A stretch of DNA of 64,000 nucleotides from Algoriphagus algorifonticola. Its GTDB lineage: Bacteria > Bacteroidota > Bacteroidia > Cytophagales > Cyclobacteriaceae. Made by a program: the position numbers and the translations under genes. A model generated the notes under the pieces. The model was not told the origin of the DNA. It worked only from the letters and a program-made list of their open reading frames with translations, and searched no databases. Shown here piece after piece: positions 8,653 through 16,423 of the stretch. Numbering within the stretch: the first letter of the stretch is position 1; each line of letters starts with the position of its first letter. The DNA lies in assembly GCF_007655305.1 (NCBI RefSeq), contig NZ_VLOG01000012.1, positions 46,041-110,040 on the forward strand, in the 5' to 3' direction.

Positions 8653-9853
8653 ATGTATTACTCAGCGCATAATTTACTTCTCTTTGCTGCGCCTTATTGA
8701 AAGTTAAATTCAATCCCGGGTCAAATGTTTCATCATCCGTGAAATGGTTGATGGTAGGAGGGATCAAACTATGCTTGATAGCAAAGATAGATGCGATAGC
8801 TTCGATAGCACCAGCTGCACCTAAAAGGTGACCTGTCATGGACTTTGTACTACTGATATTGAGTTTGTAAGCATGCTCTCCAAAAACTTTTTGGATGGCT
8901 TTAGTCTCACTTACATCTCCCAACGGAGTAGATGTTCCATGTACATTGATGTAATCAATATCCTCAGGCTTTAAGTTGGCGTCATCTAAGGCTGATTCCA
9001 TCACTGAACTAGCTCCCAAGCCTTCTGGATGTGGAGCGGTAATGTGATTAGCGTCTGCGGACATTCCTCCGCCTACGATTTCAGCATAGATTTTAGCACC
9101 TCTAGCTTTGGCATGTTCGTATTCTTCCAGAATCAATGCGCCAGCTCCTTCACCTAAAACAAAGCCATCTCTGTCTTTGTCAAAAGGTCTGGAGGCTGTT
9201 TCAGGAGAATCATTTCTCTGAGACAGGGCTTTCATAGCATTGAATCCACCGATACCGGCTTCGGTAACTGCTGCTTCAGATCCACCAGAGATAAAGATAT
9301 CTGCTTTTCCTAATCTGATGTAGTTAAATGCATCGATTAGGGCGTTGGTTGCAGAAGCACAAGCCGAAACAGTTACAAAGTTTGGTCCTCTAAATCCATA
9401 TTTGATGGAAATAAAACCTGCACTTATATCAGCGATCATTTTAGGGATAAAGAAAGGATTGAACCTTGGAGTTCCGTCACCTTTTGCAAAATCGGTCACT
9501 TCATCCTGGAAGGTTTTTAATCCACCTATTCCTGAGCCCCAAATGACTCCCGCTCTGGATTTGTCAATTTTTTCAAGATCTAATCCCGAATCTGCCATTG
9601 CCTCATCTGCAGTGATCATTGCATATTGAGTAAAGGGATCCATTTTTCTGGCTTCCTTTCTGTCAATGAATTGATCTAGATCGAGGTTTTTGATTTCGCA
9701 GGCAAACTGGGTTTTGAAAAGTGAAGCGTCAAACTTGGTGATTGGTGCAGCACCACTTACGCCCGTAGACAAAGCCTTCCAAAATTCTTCGGAAGTATTG
9801 CCTATGGGTGTAAGGGCACCAATACCAGTTACAACAACTCTTTTTAAATTCAT
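8603..9853 (-). CDS. fabF: 3-oxoacyl-[acyl-carrier-protein] synthase II (KASII)
   Basis: Condenses malonyl-ACP with acyl-ACP in fatty-acid elongation. A 416-residue thiolase-fold enzyme with active-site Cys in TVSACASATNA and catalytic His residues in NVHGTSTPLGD and TGHLLGAAGA. Length and motifs match FabF. It lies 19 bases behind acpP, the carrier it uses, and its 3' end meets rnc; this order is standard in many bacteria. Confidence 0.97.
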   Translation of the reverse strand: MNLKRVVVTGIGALTPIGNTSEEFWKALSTGVSGAAPITKFDASLFKTQFACEIKNLDLDQFIDRKEARKMDPFTQYAMITADEAMADSGLDLEKIDKSRAGVIWGSGIGGLKTFQDEVTDFAKGDGTPRFNPFFIPKMIADISAGFISIKYGFRGPNFVTVSACASATNALIDAFNYIRLGKADIFISGGSEAAVTEAGIGGFNAMKALSQRNDSPETASRPFDKDRDGFVLGEGAGALILEEYEHAKARGAKIYAEIVGGGMSADANHITAPHPEGLGASSVMESALDDANLKPEDIDYINVHGTSTPLGDVSETKAIQKVFGEHAYKLNISSTKSMTGHLLGAAGAIEAIASIFAIKHSLIPPTINHFTDDETFDPGLNLTFNKAQQREVNYALSNTFGFGGHNCSVIFKKYN

Positions 9854-9872
9854 GGACTGAATTTATTGGTTA

Positions 9873-10109
9873 TTATTTTACGTTAGCCTCAAGGTAGGAA
9901 ACAGCCTGTCCCACCGTGCCGATTTGCTCAGCCTGATCATCTGGGATAGAGATGTTGAATTCTTTCTCGAATTCCATAATCAATTCTACAGTGTCTAGAG
10001 AGTCAGCTCCCAAGTCATTGGTAAAGCTTGCTTCCATAGTCACTTCAGACTCTTCTACGCCCAGTTTGTCAACGATGATGGCTTTTACTTTTTGTGCAAT
10101 TTCAGACAT
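9873..10109 (-). CDS. acpP: Acyl carrier protein
   Basis: A 78-residue acidic helical protein with the phosphopantetheine attachment site [10 protein letters not shown] (Ser at about 38). It carries growing acyl chains for fatty-acid synthesis and for lipid acyltransferases. First gene of the acpP-fabF-rnc-nadE-lgt string; a Bacteroidota-type promoter candidate lies at 10140-10171 on the same strand, giving a short leader of about 25 bases. Confidence 0.97.
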   Translation of the reverse strand: MSEIAQKVKAIIVDKLGVEESEVTMEASFTNDLGADSLDTVELIMEFEKEFNISIPDDQAEQIGTVGQAVSYLEANVK

Positions 10110-10139
10110 TTTGTGATCAGTTTAGTTAATAACACTCCG

Positions 10140-10171
10140 CAAAGAAATATATTTAAAAGCTAATTGGCAAA
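10140..10171 (-). promoter_or_regulatory. Candidate Bacteroidota-type promoter for acpP operon
   Basis: On the minus strand TTTG (10171-10168) is followed after 20 bases by TTTCTTTG (10147-10140), one mismatch from the -7 consensus TAnnTTTG. Transcription would start near 10133, about 25 bases before the acpP ATG. Assigned by eye; no expression data. Confidence 0.4.
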
Positions 10172-10210
10172 GAAATGATTCAAGTAAATTTTTAAGCTTT
10201 GGGGCTTTTC

Positions 10211-10239
10211 GTTGAGTTGAATTTTTATTTCTACCTTTG
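10211..10239 (+). promoter_or_regulatory. Candidate Bacteroidota-type promoter for IPExxxVDY gene and pyk
   Basis: GTTG (10211-10214) and a perfect TAnnTTTG box, TACCTTTG (10232-10239), are separated by 17 bases. The start would fall near 10246, just before ATG 10262. This supports that ATG over the upstream TTG of the open frame, which would lie inside the promoter. Confidence 0.5.
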
Positions 10240-10261
10240 TTTTGCTCCATTTTCTTCCCAA

Positions 10262-10690
10262 ATGAAGAAGGTAAAATTACAGATTGAACATACGTACGAC
10301 TTTGAGGTTTTGGGCCTTGTATCCCCTGTAAAGGACTACAAGATGGCCTGGCTTATCAATCGTCAACTGGATTTAGACCTCATCAAATGGGAGGATCTTG
10401 AGATTGAGTTTCTTTCAGATCCACAACTGAAAATTAGTCAATATTTCCTTTCTTTACCCCATGGATTTGTTCAACTTTTGAAAAATAAAGCGATCAATTC
10501 ACAAAATCAGGTCTCTTACCTGATACCTGAACTAAAAACCATGGACTATTTCCTTTTGGTCCAAGATCAGACCTTTCAAATAAGTATTAATACATTTGCG
10601 AATAAACTTGCTGAAATTCCCTTCATTCAAAACGTAATGAAACTGGATGTCACCAAGCTAAAATCTAGAGAAAACCTATTAACTTATTAA
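10262..10690 (+). CDS. IPExxxVDY family protein
   Basis: A 142-residue protein (MKKVKLQIEHTYDFEVLGLV...) carrying the family-defining motif as LIPELKTMDYFLL (Val replaced by Met). The family is found in Bacteroidota, regularly just before pyruvate kinase, and has no known function. It starts 6 bases... upstream neighbours suggest cotranscription with pyk (stop at 10690, pyk ATG at 10697). The open frame extends to TTG 10199, but that extension is hydrophobic and overlaps a promoter-like sequence, so ATG 10262 is chosen. Confidence 0.85.
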   Translation: MKKVKLQIEHTYDFEVLGLVSPVKDYKMAWLINRQLDLDLIKWEDLEIEFLSDPQLKISQYFLSLPHGFVQLLKNKAINSQNQVSYLIPELKTMDYFLLVQDQTFQISINTFANKLAEIPFIQNVMKLDVTKLKSRENLLTY

Positions 10691-10696
10691 AAATCA

Positions 10697-12121
10697 ATGA
10701 GTCATATTAACAAAACCAAAATCCTCGCAACTATAGGCCCAGCCTCCAATAATTATGAAACAATCAAAAGCTTGGCTGCTGCGGGGGCAAATGTGTTTCG
10801 ATTAAATTTTTCTCATGGTACTCATGACATCCACGAGGAAGTCATTCAAATCATCCGAAGGGTCAATGAAGAGCAAAATCTGAATTTGGGTATCCTTCAG
10901 GATCTTCAAGGTCCTAAAATCCGGGTAGGTGAAGTGGAAAACAATGGGGTTGAAATCAAACCTGGGGAGCCAATAACCATCACCAATGATCCAGTAGTCG
11001 GTACTAGTCGATTGGTTAGCACAGTTTATCAAAACCTTCCTAATGATGTGGTTGCAGGTGACAGAATTCTAATCGATGACGGAAATCTGGAAGTTGTAGT
11101 AAACGATACAGACGGCAAAAATGTCAATTGTACCGTTATTCATGGAGGGATTTTGAAATCAAGAAAAGGGATCAACCTTCCAAATACTAAAGTTTCCGCT
11201 CCTTCTTTGACTGAAAAAGATATTGAGGATCTTGAATTCGGTCTTTCTCAGGATGTTGACTGGATTGCTTTATCTTTTGTCAGATCTCCGGAGGATATTT
11301 ATGATTTGAGAGAAAGAATTCAAAAAGCTGGAAAGGTTTGCAAAATCGTTGCAAAGATTGAAAAGCCTGAAGCACTTGAAAATATAGATGCCATCATTGA
11401 TGCTACTGATGCGATTATGGTTGCAAGAGGTGACTTGGGTGTGGAAGTTCCAATGGAGATAGTTCCTCTTTGGCAGAAAAGAATGGTTGAGAAATGTAAA
11501 TTGGCTTGTAAGCCTGTAATCATTGCAACCCAGATGATGGAAAGCATGATTCAGAATCCGAGACCAACCCGGGCTGAAACCAATGATGTGGCCAATGCGG
11601 TTTTAGATGGTGCAGATGCAGTAATGCTTTCTGCTGAAACAGCTTCAGGAAAATATCCTGTAAACGCGGTAAAAGCGATGAGTAGTATTATCAGCTACTT
11701 GGAGCAAAATGCTGAGATCTATCATAATCTTTACAAGATTCCTGAAGACGACACCACTTTCTTAAGTAATAATTTGCTGTTGATGGCTGCTAGGCTATCC
11801 AGAAACGTCAAGGCTAAAGCAATTGTAGGCATTACCTCTTCAGGATTTACAGGATTTAGAATTGCTTCCCACAGACCTTTGGCCAATATTTTTATTTTCA
11901 CCAGAAATAAGCAGTTGATTACTCAAATGTCTTTGGTATGGGGAGTGAGAGCATATTTATATCAAAACCAGGTTTCAACAGATGCTACTTTTGAGGATAT
12001 TGAGAAAACCCTGAAAAGGGATGATCATGTCAGCGCAGGCGATATTATTATTAACACGGCAAGTATGCCTTTGAAAGCGAAAGGCAGAACAAACATGCTT
12101 AAGATTCATCAGGTAACCTGA
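10697..12121 (+). CDS. pyk: Pyruvate kinase
   Basis: Final step of glycolysis: phosphoenolpyruvate plus ADP to pyruvate plus ATP. The 474 residues include ATIGPAS near the start, the NFSHG loop, the active-site segment KIEKPEALENIDAI with the catalytic Lys, MVARGDLGVE, and ATQMMESM / PTRAETNDVANAV. Length is normal for a bacterial enzyme with a C-terminal allosteric domain. Preceded by the IPExxxVDY gene and followed by a clear terminator. pfkA at 21.4 kb is the other glycolytic control enzyme in this window. Confidence 0.97.
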   Translation: MSHINKTKILATIGPASNNYETIKSLAAAGANVFRLNFSHGTHDIHEEVIQIIRRVNEEQNLNLGILQDLQGPKIRVGEVENNGVEIKPGEPITITNDPVVGTSRLVSTVYQNLPNDVVAGDRILIDDGNLEVVVNDTDGKNVNCTVIHGGILKSRKGINLPNTKVSAPSLTEKDIEDLEFGLSQDVDWIALSFVRSPEDIYDLRERIQKAGKVCKIVAKIEKPEALENIDAIIDATDAIMVARGDLGVEVPMEIVPLWQKRMVEKCKLACKPVIIATQMMESMIQNPRPTRAETNDVANAVLDGADAVMLSAETASGKYPVNAVKAMSSIISYLEQNAEIYHNLYKIPEDDTTFLSNNLLLMAARLSRNVKAKAIVGITSSGFTGFRIASHRPLANIFIFTRNKQLITQMSLVWGVRAYLYQNQVSTDATFEDIEKTLKRDDHVSAGDIIINTASMPLKAKGRTNMLKIHQVT

Positions 12122-12142
12122 TCCTTCTAAAGTTTGAAACTT

Positions 12143-12178
12143 AAAAATCCTCAATAGTTATTCTGTTGGGGATTTTTT
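12143..12178 (+). terminator. Rho-independent terminator after pyk
   Basis: AAAAATCCTCAA pairs with TTGGGGATTTTT (one G-T pair) around an 11-base loop and is followed by a T run; 22 bases after the pyk stop. Confidence 0.85.
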
Positions 12179-12304
12179 GTTTTTAGGATCACAGTTCAAA
12201 GAAAAAATAAGACAGTTCAAGCTTCTTTTGATACAGGTCAGAGTAAAACTCGTATCCTAATTTCTACTTAAAAGTTTTGATAGCAAACTAACCAATTTAA
12301 TGCT

Positions 12305-14170
12305 ATGACAAAATTATTTAAGTACCTGTTCATCGGAACTGCGCTTTTTTCGATGTTTTCCTGTCAGGAAATTGTCGACGCTGATCCAATAGAAGGAAGA
12401 ACTGTTGTTTCAGTTGCTCAAAATGAGGGTCTAACAACGCTGGTTGCTGCTGTTCAGGCTGTTCCAGGCTTGGAGTCAACTTTACAAAGCCAGTCTTCTA
12501 TTACTGTTTTTGCTCCGACCAACGAAGCTTTTGCAGCTGCTTTGGATGCCTTCGGCGCAAGTGATTTAAATGACTTGGTTGCTAAATTAGGAGGAGCTAC
12601 AAATCTCCAGACTGTTTTAGGCTTCCATGTTGTACCAACCAGAATTTTATCTTCTTCTCTTTCTGGGACAAGTACTGTGACCACTTTGGCAGGGCAGCAA
12701 TTAACTGTCACCAGAAATATAGACGGAATAACTGTAGTGGATGCTCAAGGAAATACTGCGAATGTATTAGAAACTGACTTGCAATTTCAAAATGGTGTTA
12801 TGCACATCATTGATAGGGTGTTGCTTCCATCCATTGAATTGCCAAAGCCAAACTTGGTTGAGGTAGCTAATGAATTTGGTTTAAATACCCTTTTAAGCGC
12901 TGTAAATGCCGTGGATGGTTTAGGTAATACTTTACTTTCAGCTGGAGAAATAACTGTTTTTGCGCCAACAAATGAGGCTTTTGCCGTAGCGTTGGAAGTT
13001 TTTGGTGCAGCAGATTTGAATGAACTAGTGATCAAACTAGGGGGAGTATCCAATCTTGAAAAAGTTTTAGGGTTCCATGTTGTCCCAGCAGTTGCTTTCT
13101 CAGGAGATTTGCAAGCAAGCAATACATTTACGACAGTTGCTGGACAGGACTTATTGGTTGAAGTTTCTGGAGGTTCAGTTACTGTAACCGATAGATTGGG
13201 CAGAACAGTAAACGTGGTTGCTGCTGATATTGAAATTGCAAATGGAGTAGTTCATGTTGTGGACGGAGTACTCCTACCAGATTTGATGCTTCCAAATGTA
13301 GTAGAGGCCGCAACTGCTGCAGGGTTGACAACTTTGATTGATGCAGTGACCGCCGCGGATCTAGGAGGAGCATTGCTTGGAGCTGATGCAATTACAGTAT
13401 TTGCGCCTACCAATGATGCTTTTGGGACAGCTTTACAAGCATTCGGCGCTGCTAATCTTTCTCAATTGGTGACCAAAATAGGAGGCGTAGAAAACCTTCA
13501 AACTGTCCTTGGTTTTCATGTTGTTCCTGCGGTGGCTTTTTCCACTGATTTGAACGCAAGTAATACTTTTACCACTCTAGCAGGGCAGGAGCTCACGGTT
13601 ACCGCTGGAGGCTCTGGAGTGACTGTGACGGATGCATTAGGAAATACAGCTAATGTAGTGACTGCTGACGTCGCCATTTCTAATGGAGTGGTGCATGTCA
13701 TTGACGGGGTCTTGTTGCCGGAATATAATCTTCCAAATGTTGTGGAAGCAGCAACAGCCGCTAACCTTTCTGTTTTGTTGGACGCTGTAACTGCCGCTAA
13801 TTTGGGACAGACATTATTGGATGCGGATGAAATTACAGTTTTTGCCCCTACCAATCAGGCCTTTGTGAATCTATTGAATGCTTTGGGTTTTTCTTCTCTT
13901 CAAGAAATGATCTCCAATCTAGGGCTTGAAGCTGTTCAAAAAGTATTAGGATTTCATGTGGTACCAACAACGGCTTTCTCATTTGATCTAACTGAGGGAA
14001 CTCAAATGGTACCAACTCTAGCCGGAGAAAATCTAATGGTAACCCGATCTGGAAATCAAGTGACCGTCACTGATGCCAATGGACAAACTTACAATGTTGT
14101 AGCAGCTGATGTGGCAATAGAAAATGGTGTTGTTCACGTAATCGACGGGGTATTATTGCCAACCCTTTAA
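12305..14170 (+). CDS. Lipoprotein with four fasciclin (FAS1) domains
   Basis: A 621-residue secreted lipoprotein: signal peptide with lipobox ending FSMFSC (Cys20), then four FAS1 domains of about 145-150 residues. Each has the H1 box ITVFAPTN(E/D/Q)AF (starting about 66, 216, 363, 509), a GFHVVP segment, and the H2 box GVVHVIDGVLLP (GVMHIIDRVLLP in domain 1). FAS1 domains mediate adhesion or protein interaction in many organisms. Domains 2-4 are closest to each other, domain 1 and the end of domain 4 more diverged, which points to internal duplication. Monocistronic: flanked by terminators at 12143 and 14198. Probably anchored in the outer membrane; partner unknown. Confidence 0.92.
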   Translation: MTKLFKYLFIGTALFSMFSCQEIVDADPIEGRTVVSVAQNEGLTTLVAAVQAVPGLESTLQSQSSITVFAPTNEAFAAALDAFGASDLNDLVAKLGGATNLQTVLGFHVVPTRILSSSLSGTSTVTTLAGQQLTVTRNIDGITVVDAQGNTANVLETDLQFQNGVMHIIDRVLLPSIELPKPNLVEVANEFGLNTLLSAVNAVDGLGNTLLSAGEITVFAPTNEAFAVALEVFGAADLNELVIKLGGVSNLEKVLGFHVVPAVAFSGDLQASNTFTTVAGQDLLVEVSGGSVTVTDRLGRTVNVVAADIEIANGVVHVVDGVLLPDLMLPNVVEAATAAGLTTLIDAVTAADLGGALLGADAITVFAPTNDAFGTALQAFGAANLSQLVTKIGGVENLQTVLGFHVVPAVAFSTDLNASNTFTTLAGQELTVTAGGSGVTVTDALGNTANVVTADVAISNGVVHVIDGVLLPEYNLPNVVEAATAANLSVLLDAVTAANLGQTLLDADEITVFAPTNQAFVNLLNALGFSSLQEMISNLGLEAVQKVLGFHVVPTTAFSFDLTEGTQMVPTLAGENLMVTRSGNQVTVTDANGQTYNVVAADVAIENGVVHVIDGVLLPTL

Positions 14171-14197
14171 TCTGGCAATCAACTAAATACCACAATT

Positions 14198-14228
14198 AAG
14201 GGGCAGGTACATCTGCCCCTTGTTTTTC
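14198..14228 (+). terminator. Rho-independent terminator after FAS1 gene
   Basis: AAGGGGCAG pairs perfectly with CTGCCCCTT around a 6-base loop, followed by TGTTTTT; 28 bases after the stop. Confidence 0.88.
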
Positions 14229-14279
14229 CATCGTAGGTTTCTGTACATTTACCAACCGTGATGAAAGTCAAGCAGCGAT

Positions 14280-15344
14280 ATGTTCAGCCATCGATTTAAA
14301 TTTATTTTTCCAGGATTATTAGGGGTTTATTCTTTCTTGAATATCCTTATTCTTGATGGTGATAGATTGTATCAGGCTGCATTGCCGGAGGCCCAATTAT
14401 TTTCACTTATCCTGGTACTTTGTTACGCTGTTTGGTTGATTAATTGGAGTTTAGAGAGCTTTTTTTCTTATTCATTCAAAAATTTTCATCCGCTATTAGC
14501 TCAATTTTTGGGAAGTTTTGTTTTGGTAGCTGGATTAGCGGCACTTTCAGTACAAACCACCTCTTTTTTATTTGGAGGACCTTTTGGTAACTCGCTACCG
14601 AATTTTCTGCTGACTCTCGGTTTTTTATTTAGAATTAACCTCTTCCTAAATTGTATCAACGCGATTTATTTTTTCTTTAAAAAATTTACTGAGAAAAAAC
14701 TAGAAGCAGACAAGTTAAGATTGCTGTCTACTGAAGCCAAATTAGAATCCCTCAATTCACAATTAAATCCTCATTTTTTCTTTAATAATCTCAGTGCCCT
14801 TTCAGTTTTGATCCATCAGGACGTGGGGAAAGCAGATCAATACCTTCAAAAATTGAGTGCTACCTATCGATACATTCTTCAAAACAAGGTATCAGAACTA
14901 GTTAATTTAAAAGATGAATTAGTCTTTCTGGAGGACTATATAGAGCTTTTGCAAATTCGATTTCAGGATTCACTCAGCTTTAATTTTTCAATTTCTGAAA
15001 AAGCAAAAAACAAATTGATTCCACCAGCCGTACTCCAATTGCTGGTAGAAAATGTGGTTAAGCATAATTATTTCACGAAAAAGGAGCCATTGATTGTTCA
15101 GATTTCTGCGGATGATCAAAGTATCAGTGTTGGAAATGTGAAGCAATTGAAAGAAGCCGTGGAGGATTCTACGGGAATTGGCCTCAAAAACATTTCCGAT
15201 AGATATAGGTTTTTAAATCAGTCCATTAGGATTACCGATCAGAAAGACTGGTTTGAAGTAGTTTTACCATTGTTAGAGACCCATGAGGATACTTTTAGTC
15301 GAAGACGAGCCTTTAGCTCAAGACAGAATCAAATCGATCCTTGA
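14280..15344 (+). CDS. LytS-type sensor histidine kinase
   Basis: A 354-residue inner-membrane kinase. Four hydrophobic segments lie in residues 8-130, then a short coiled linker, then the His_kinase (PF06580) block LNSQLNPHFFFNNLSAL with phosphoacceptor His at about 165, and an ATPase end with VLQLLVENVVKHNYF (N box) and STGIGLKNISDRY (G box). No extracytoplasmic sensor domain is visible beyond the membrane segments. The next gene, its LytTR regulator, begins inside it (62-base overlap), so the pair is coupled. The stimulus cannot be told from sequence. Confidence 0.9.
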   Translation: MFSHRFKFIFPGLLGVYSFLNILILDGDRLYQAALPEAQLFSLILVLCYAVWLINWSLESFFSYSFKNFHPLLAQFLGSFVLVAGLAALSVQTTSFLFGGPFGNSLPNFLLTLGFLFRINLFLNCINAIYFFFKKFTEKKLEADKLRLLSTEAKLESLNSQLNPHFFFNNLSALSVLIHQDVGKADQYLQKLSATYRYILQNKVSELVNLKDELVFLEDYIELLQIRFQDSLSFNFSISEKAKNKLIPPAVLQLLVENVVKHNYFTKKEPLIVQISADDQSISVGNVKQLKEAVEDSTGIGLKNISDRYRFLNQSIRITDQKDWFEVVLPLLETHEDTFSRRRAFSSRQNQIDP

Positions 15345-16053
15345 GCATCATTTTCCATCTTGGACTATTCATTCTGCTGTACAAAGTATCAAGGAACTAC
15401 GGGAAGAGTTAAAAAGTCCTGATGCTTTTGATATCATTCTTTGTGATATCCATCTTGCTGATGGTTTGAGTTTTAAAGCTTTCGAAGGGAGGGAAATTGC
15501 TCATCCAGTCGTGTTTATCACAGCCTATGATCAATATGCACTGCAGTCTTTTGACCATAATTGTATAGACTATGTACTTAAGCCTATTGACGAAAACAGG
15601 ATGGTTCTGGCTTGTCAAAAAGCTGAAAAACTCTGTGTTTCAAATTCGGGTTTGAACTTAAACTCAAAATTGATAGATAGATTAATAAGGTACTATAATT
15701 CAAATTCTTATAAAAAAAGATTTTTGGTGAAAATTGGAGATAAATTCAGTTTTATTTCCAGCGACAAAATAGCTTATTTCTATTCGGAAGAAGGGATTAC
15801 CTATGTCGTAGAAATAGGCTCTTCTTCCCGATATATGATAGATCACAGCTTGCAAGAACTTCAGGATGTTTTATTGGATCCTCAGCAATTTTATAGAGTC
15901 AATCGATCCATTATTATAAATCTGGATGGCCTGATGGAGATCAAACCGTATCTGAATGGTAGGCTTGTTTTATCTTTAAATGCCCGAAGCGAGGCTGCTA
16001 TCGTTGTGGCAAGAGAAAGGGTGAGTGAGTTTAAAAATTGGATCAATCAATAA
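15283..16053 (+). CDS. LytTR-family response regulator
   Basis: A 256-residue regulator with a receiver domain (acidic pocket VEDE at 6-9, phosphoacceptor Asp about 55 in LCDIHLAD, conserved Lys in VLKPIDENR) and a C-terminal LytTR DNA-binding domain (about 148-250, KIAYFYSEEGITYVV and FYRVNRSIIINLDGL). LytTR proteins bind direct repeats in promoters. Its ATG is within the kinase gene, giving a 62-base overlap. Paired with the kinase upstream and followed after one base by a small envelope protein gene, a possible target or partner. Confidence 0.93.
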   Translation: MRILLVEDEPLAQDRIKSILEHHFPSWTIHSAVQSIKELREELKSPDAFDIILCDIHLADGLSFKAFEGREIAHPVVFITAYDQYALQSFDHNCIDYVLKPIDENRMVLACQKAEKLCVSNSGLNLNSKLIDRLIRYYNSNSYKKRFLVKIGDKFSFISSDKIAYFYSEEGITYVVEIGSSSRYMIDHSLQELQDVLLDPQQFYRVNRSIIINLDGLMEIKPYLNGRLVLSLNARSEAAIVVARERVSEFKNWINQ

Positions 16054-16054
16054 C

Positions 16055-16423
16055 ATGTTGACAAAAATATTTTTTCTTTTTATCGCTATTCTTTTGATTT
16101 CGAATCTAGCCCATAGTCAGGTAATAGAACGTCCAGCCTATGATTCTTTGAAAAGAACTATCCTTGCTCTGGATCAAGAAGTCTATGAAGTGAAACTGAA
16201 TTTACATCAAGCTCAAAGCCAACTGAAAACCGGGATTTTTGTAGCCACCATGGGATATACAATCACCATTATTGGTGGTCAATTATTAGGGTCTAATCCT
16301 GATTTGGGAAAGTCACTCCTATATGTGGGAGGAGCCACAGGTATCGCCGGAACTTTTGTTCTAGTCAAAGGATTTAAAAAGCTCTCTTTAAGAGCTCCTG
16401 ATCCTCCTTTGGGTATTAGGTAG
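16055..16423 (+). CDS. Small exported protein of unknown function
   Basis: 122 residues from ATG 16055 (one base after the LytTR stop): signal peptide MLTKIFFLFIAILLISNLAHSQ, a predicted coiled segment (DSLKRTILALDQEVYEVKLNLHQAQSQL), then two hydrophobic Gly-rich stretches that may be membrane helices (about 68-85 and 95-112). The open frame begins 30 bases earlier inside the regulator gene, but ATG 16055 gives a clean signal peptide. Its placement suggests cotranscription with the LytS/LytTR pair. I recognise no family. The 3' end overlaps the convergent NFACT gene by 8 bases. Confidence 0.65.
   Translation: MLTKIFFLFIAILLISNLAHSQVIERPAYDSLKRTILALDQEVYEVKLNLHQAQSQLKTGIFVATMGYTITIIGGQLLGSNPDLGKSLLYVGGATGIAGTFVLVKGFKKLSLRAPDPPLGIR

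Noticed and set aside
12454..13854. Several minus-strand open frames under the FAS1 gene
   Set aside because: They recur with the FAS1 repeats because each domain gives the same antisense frame.
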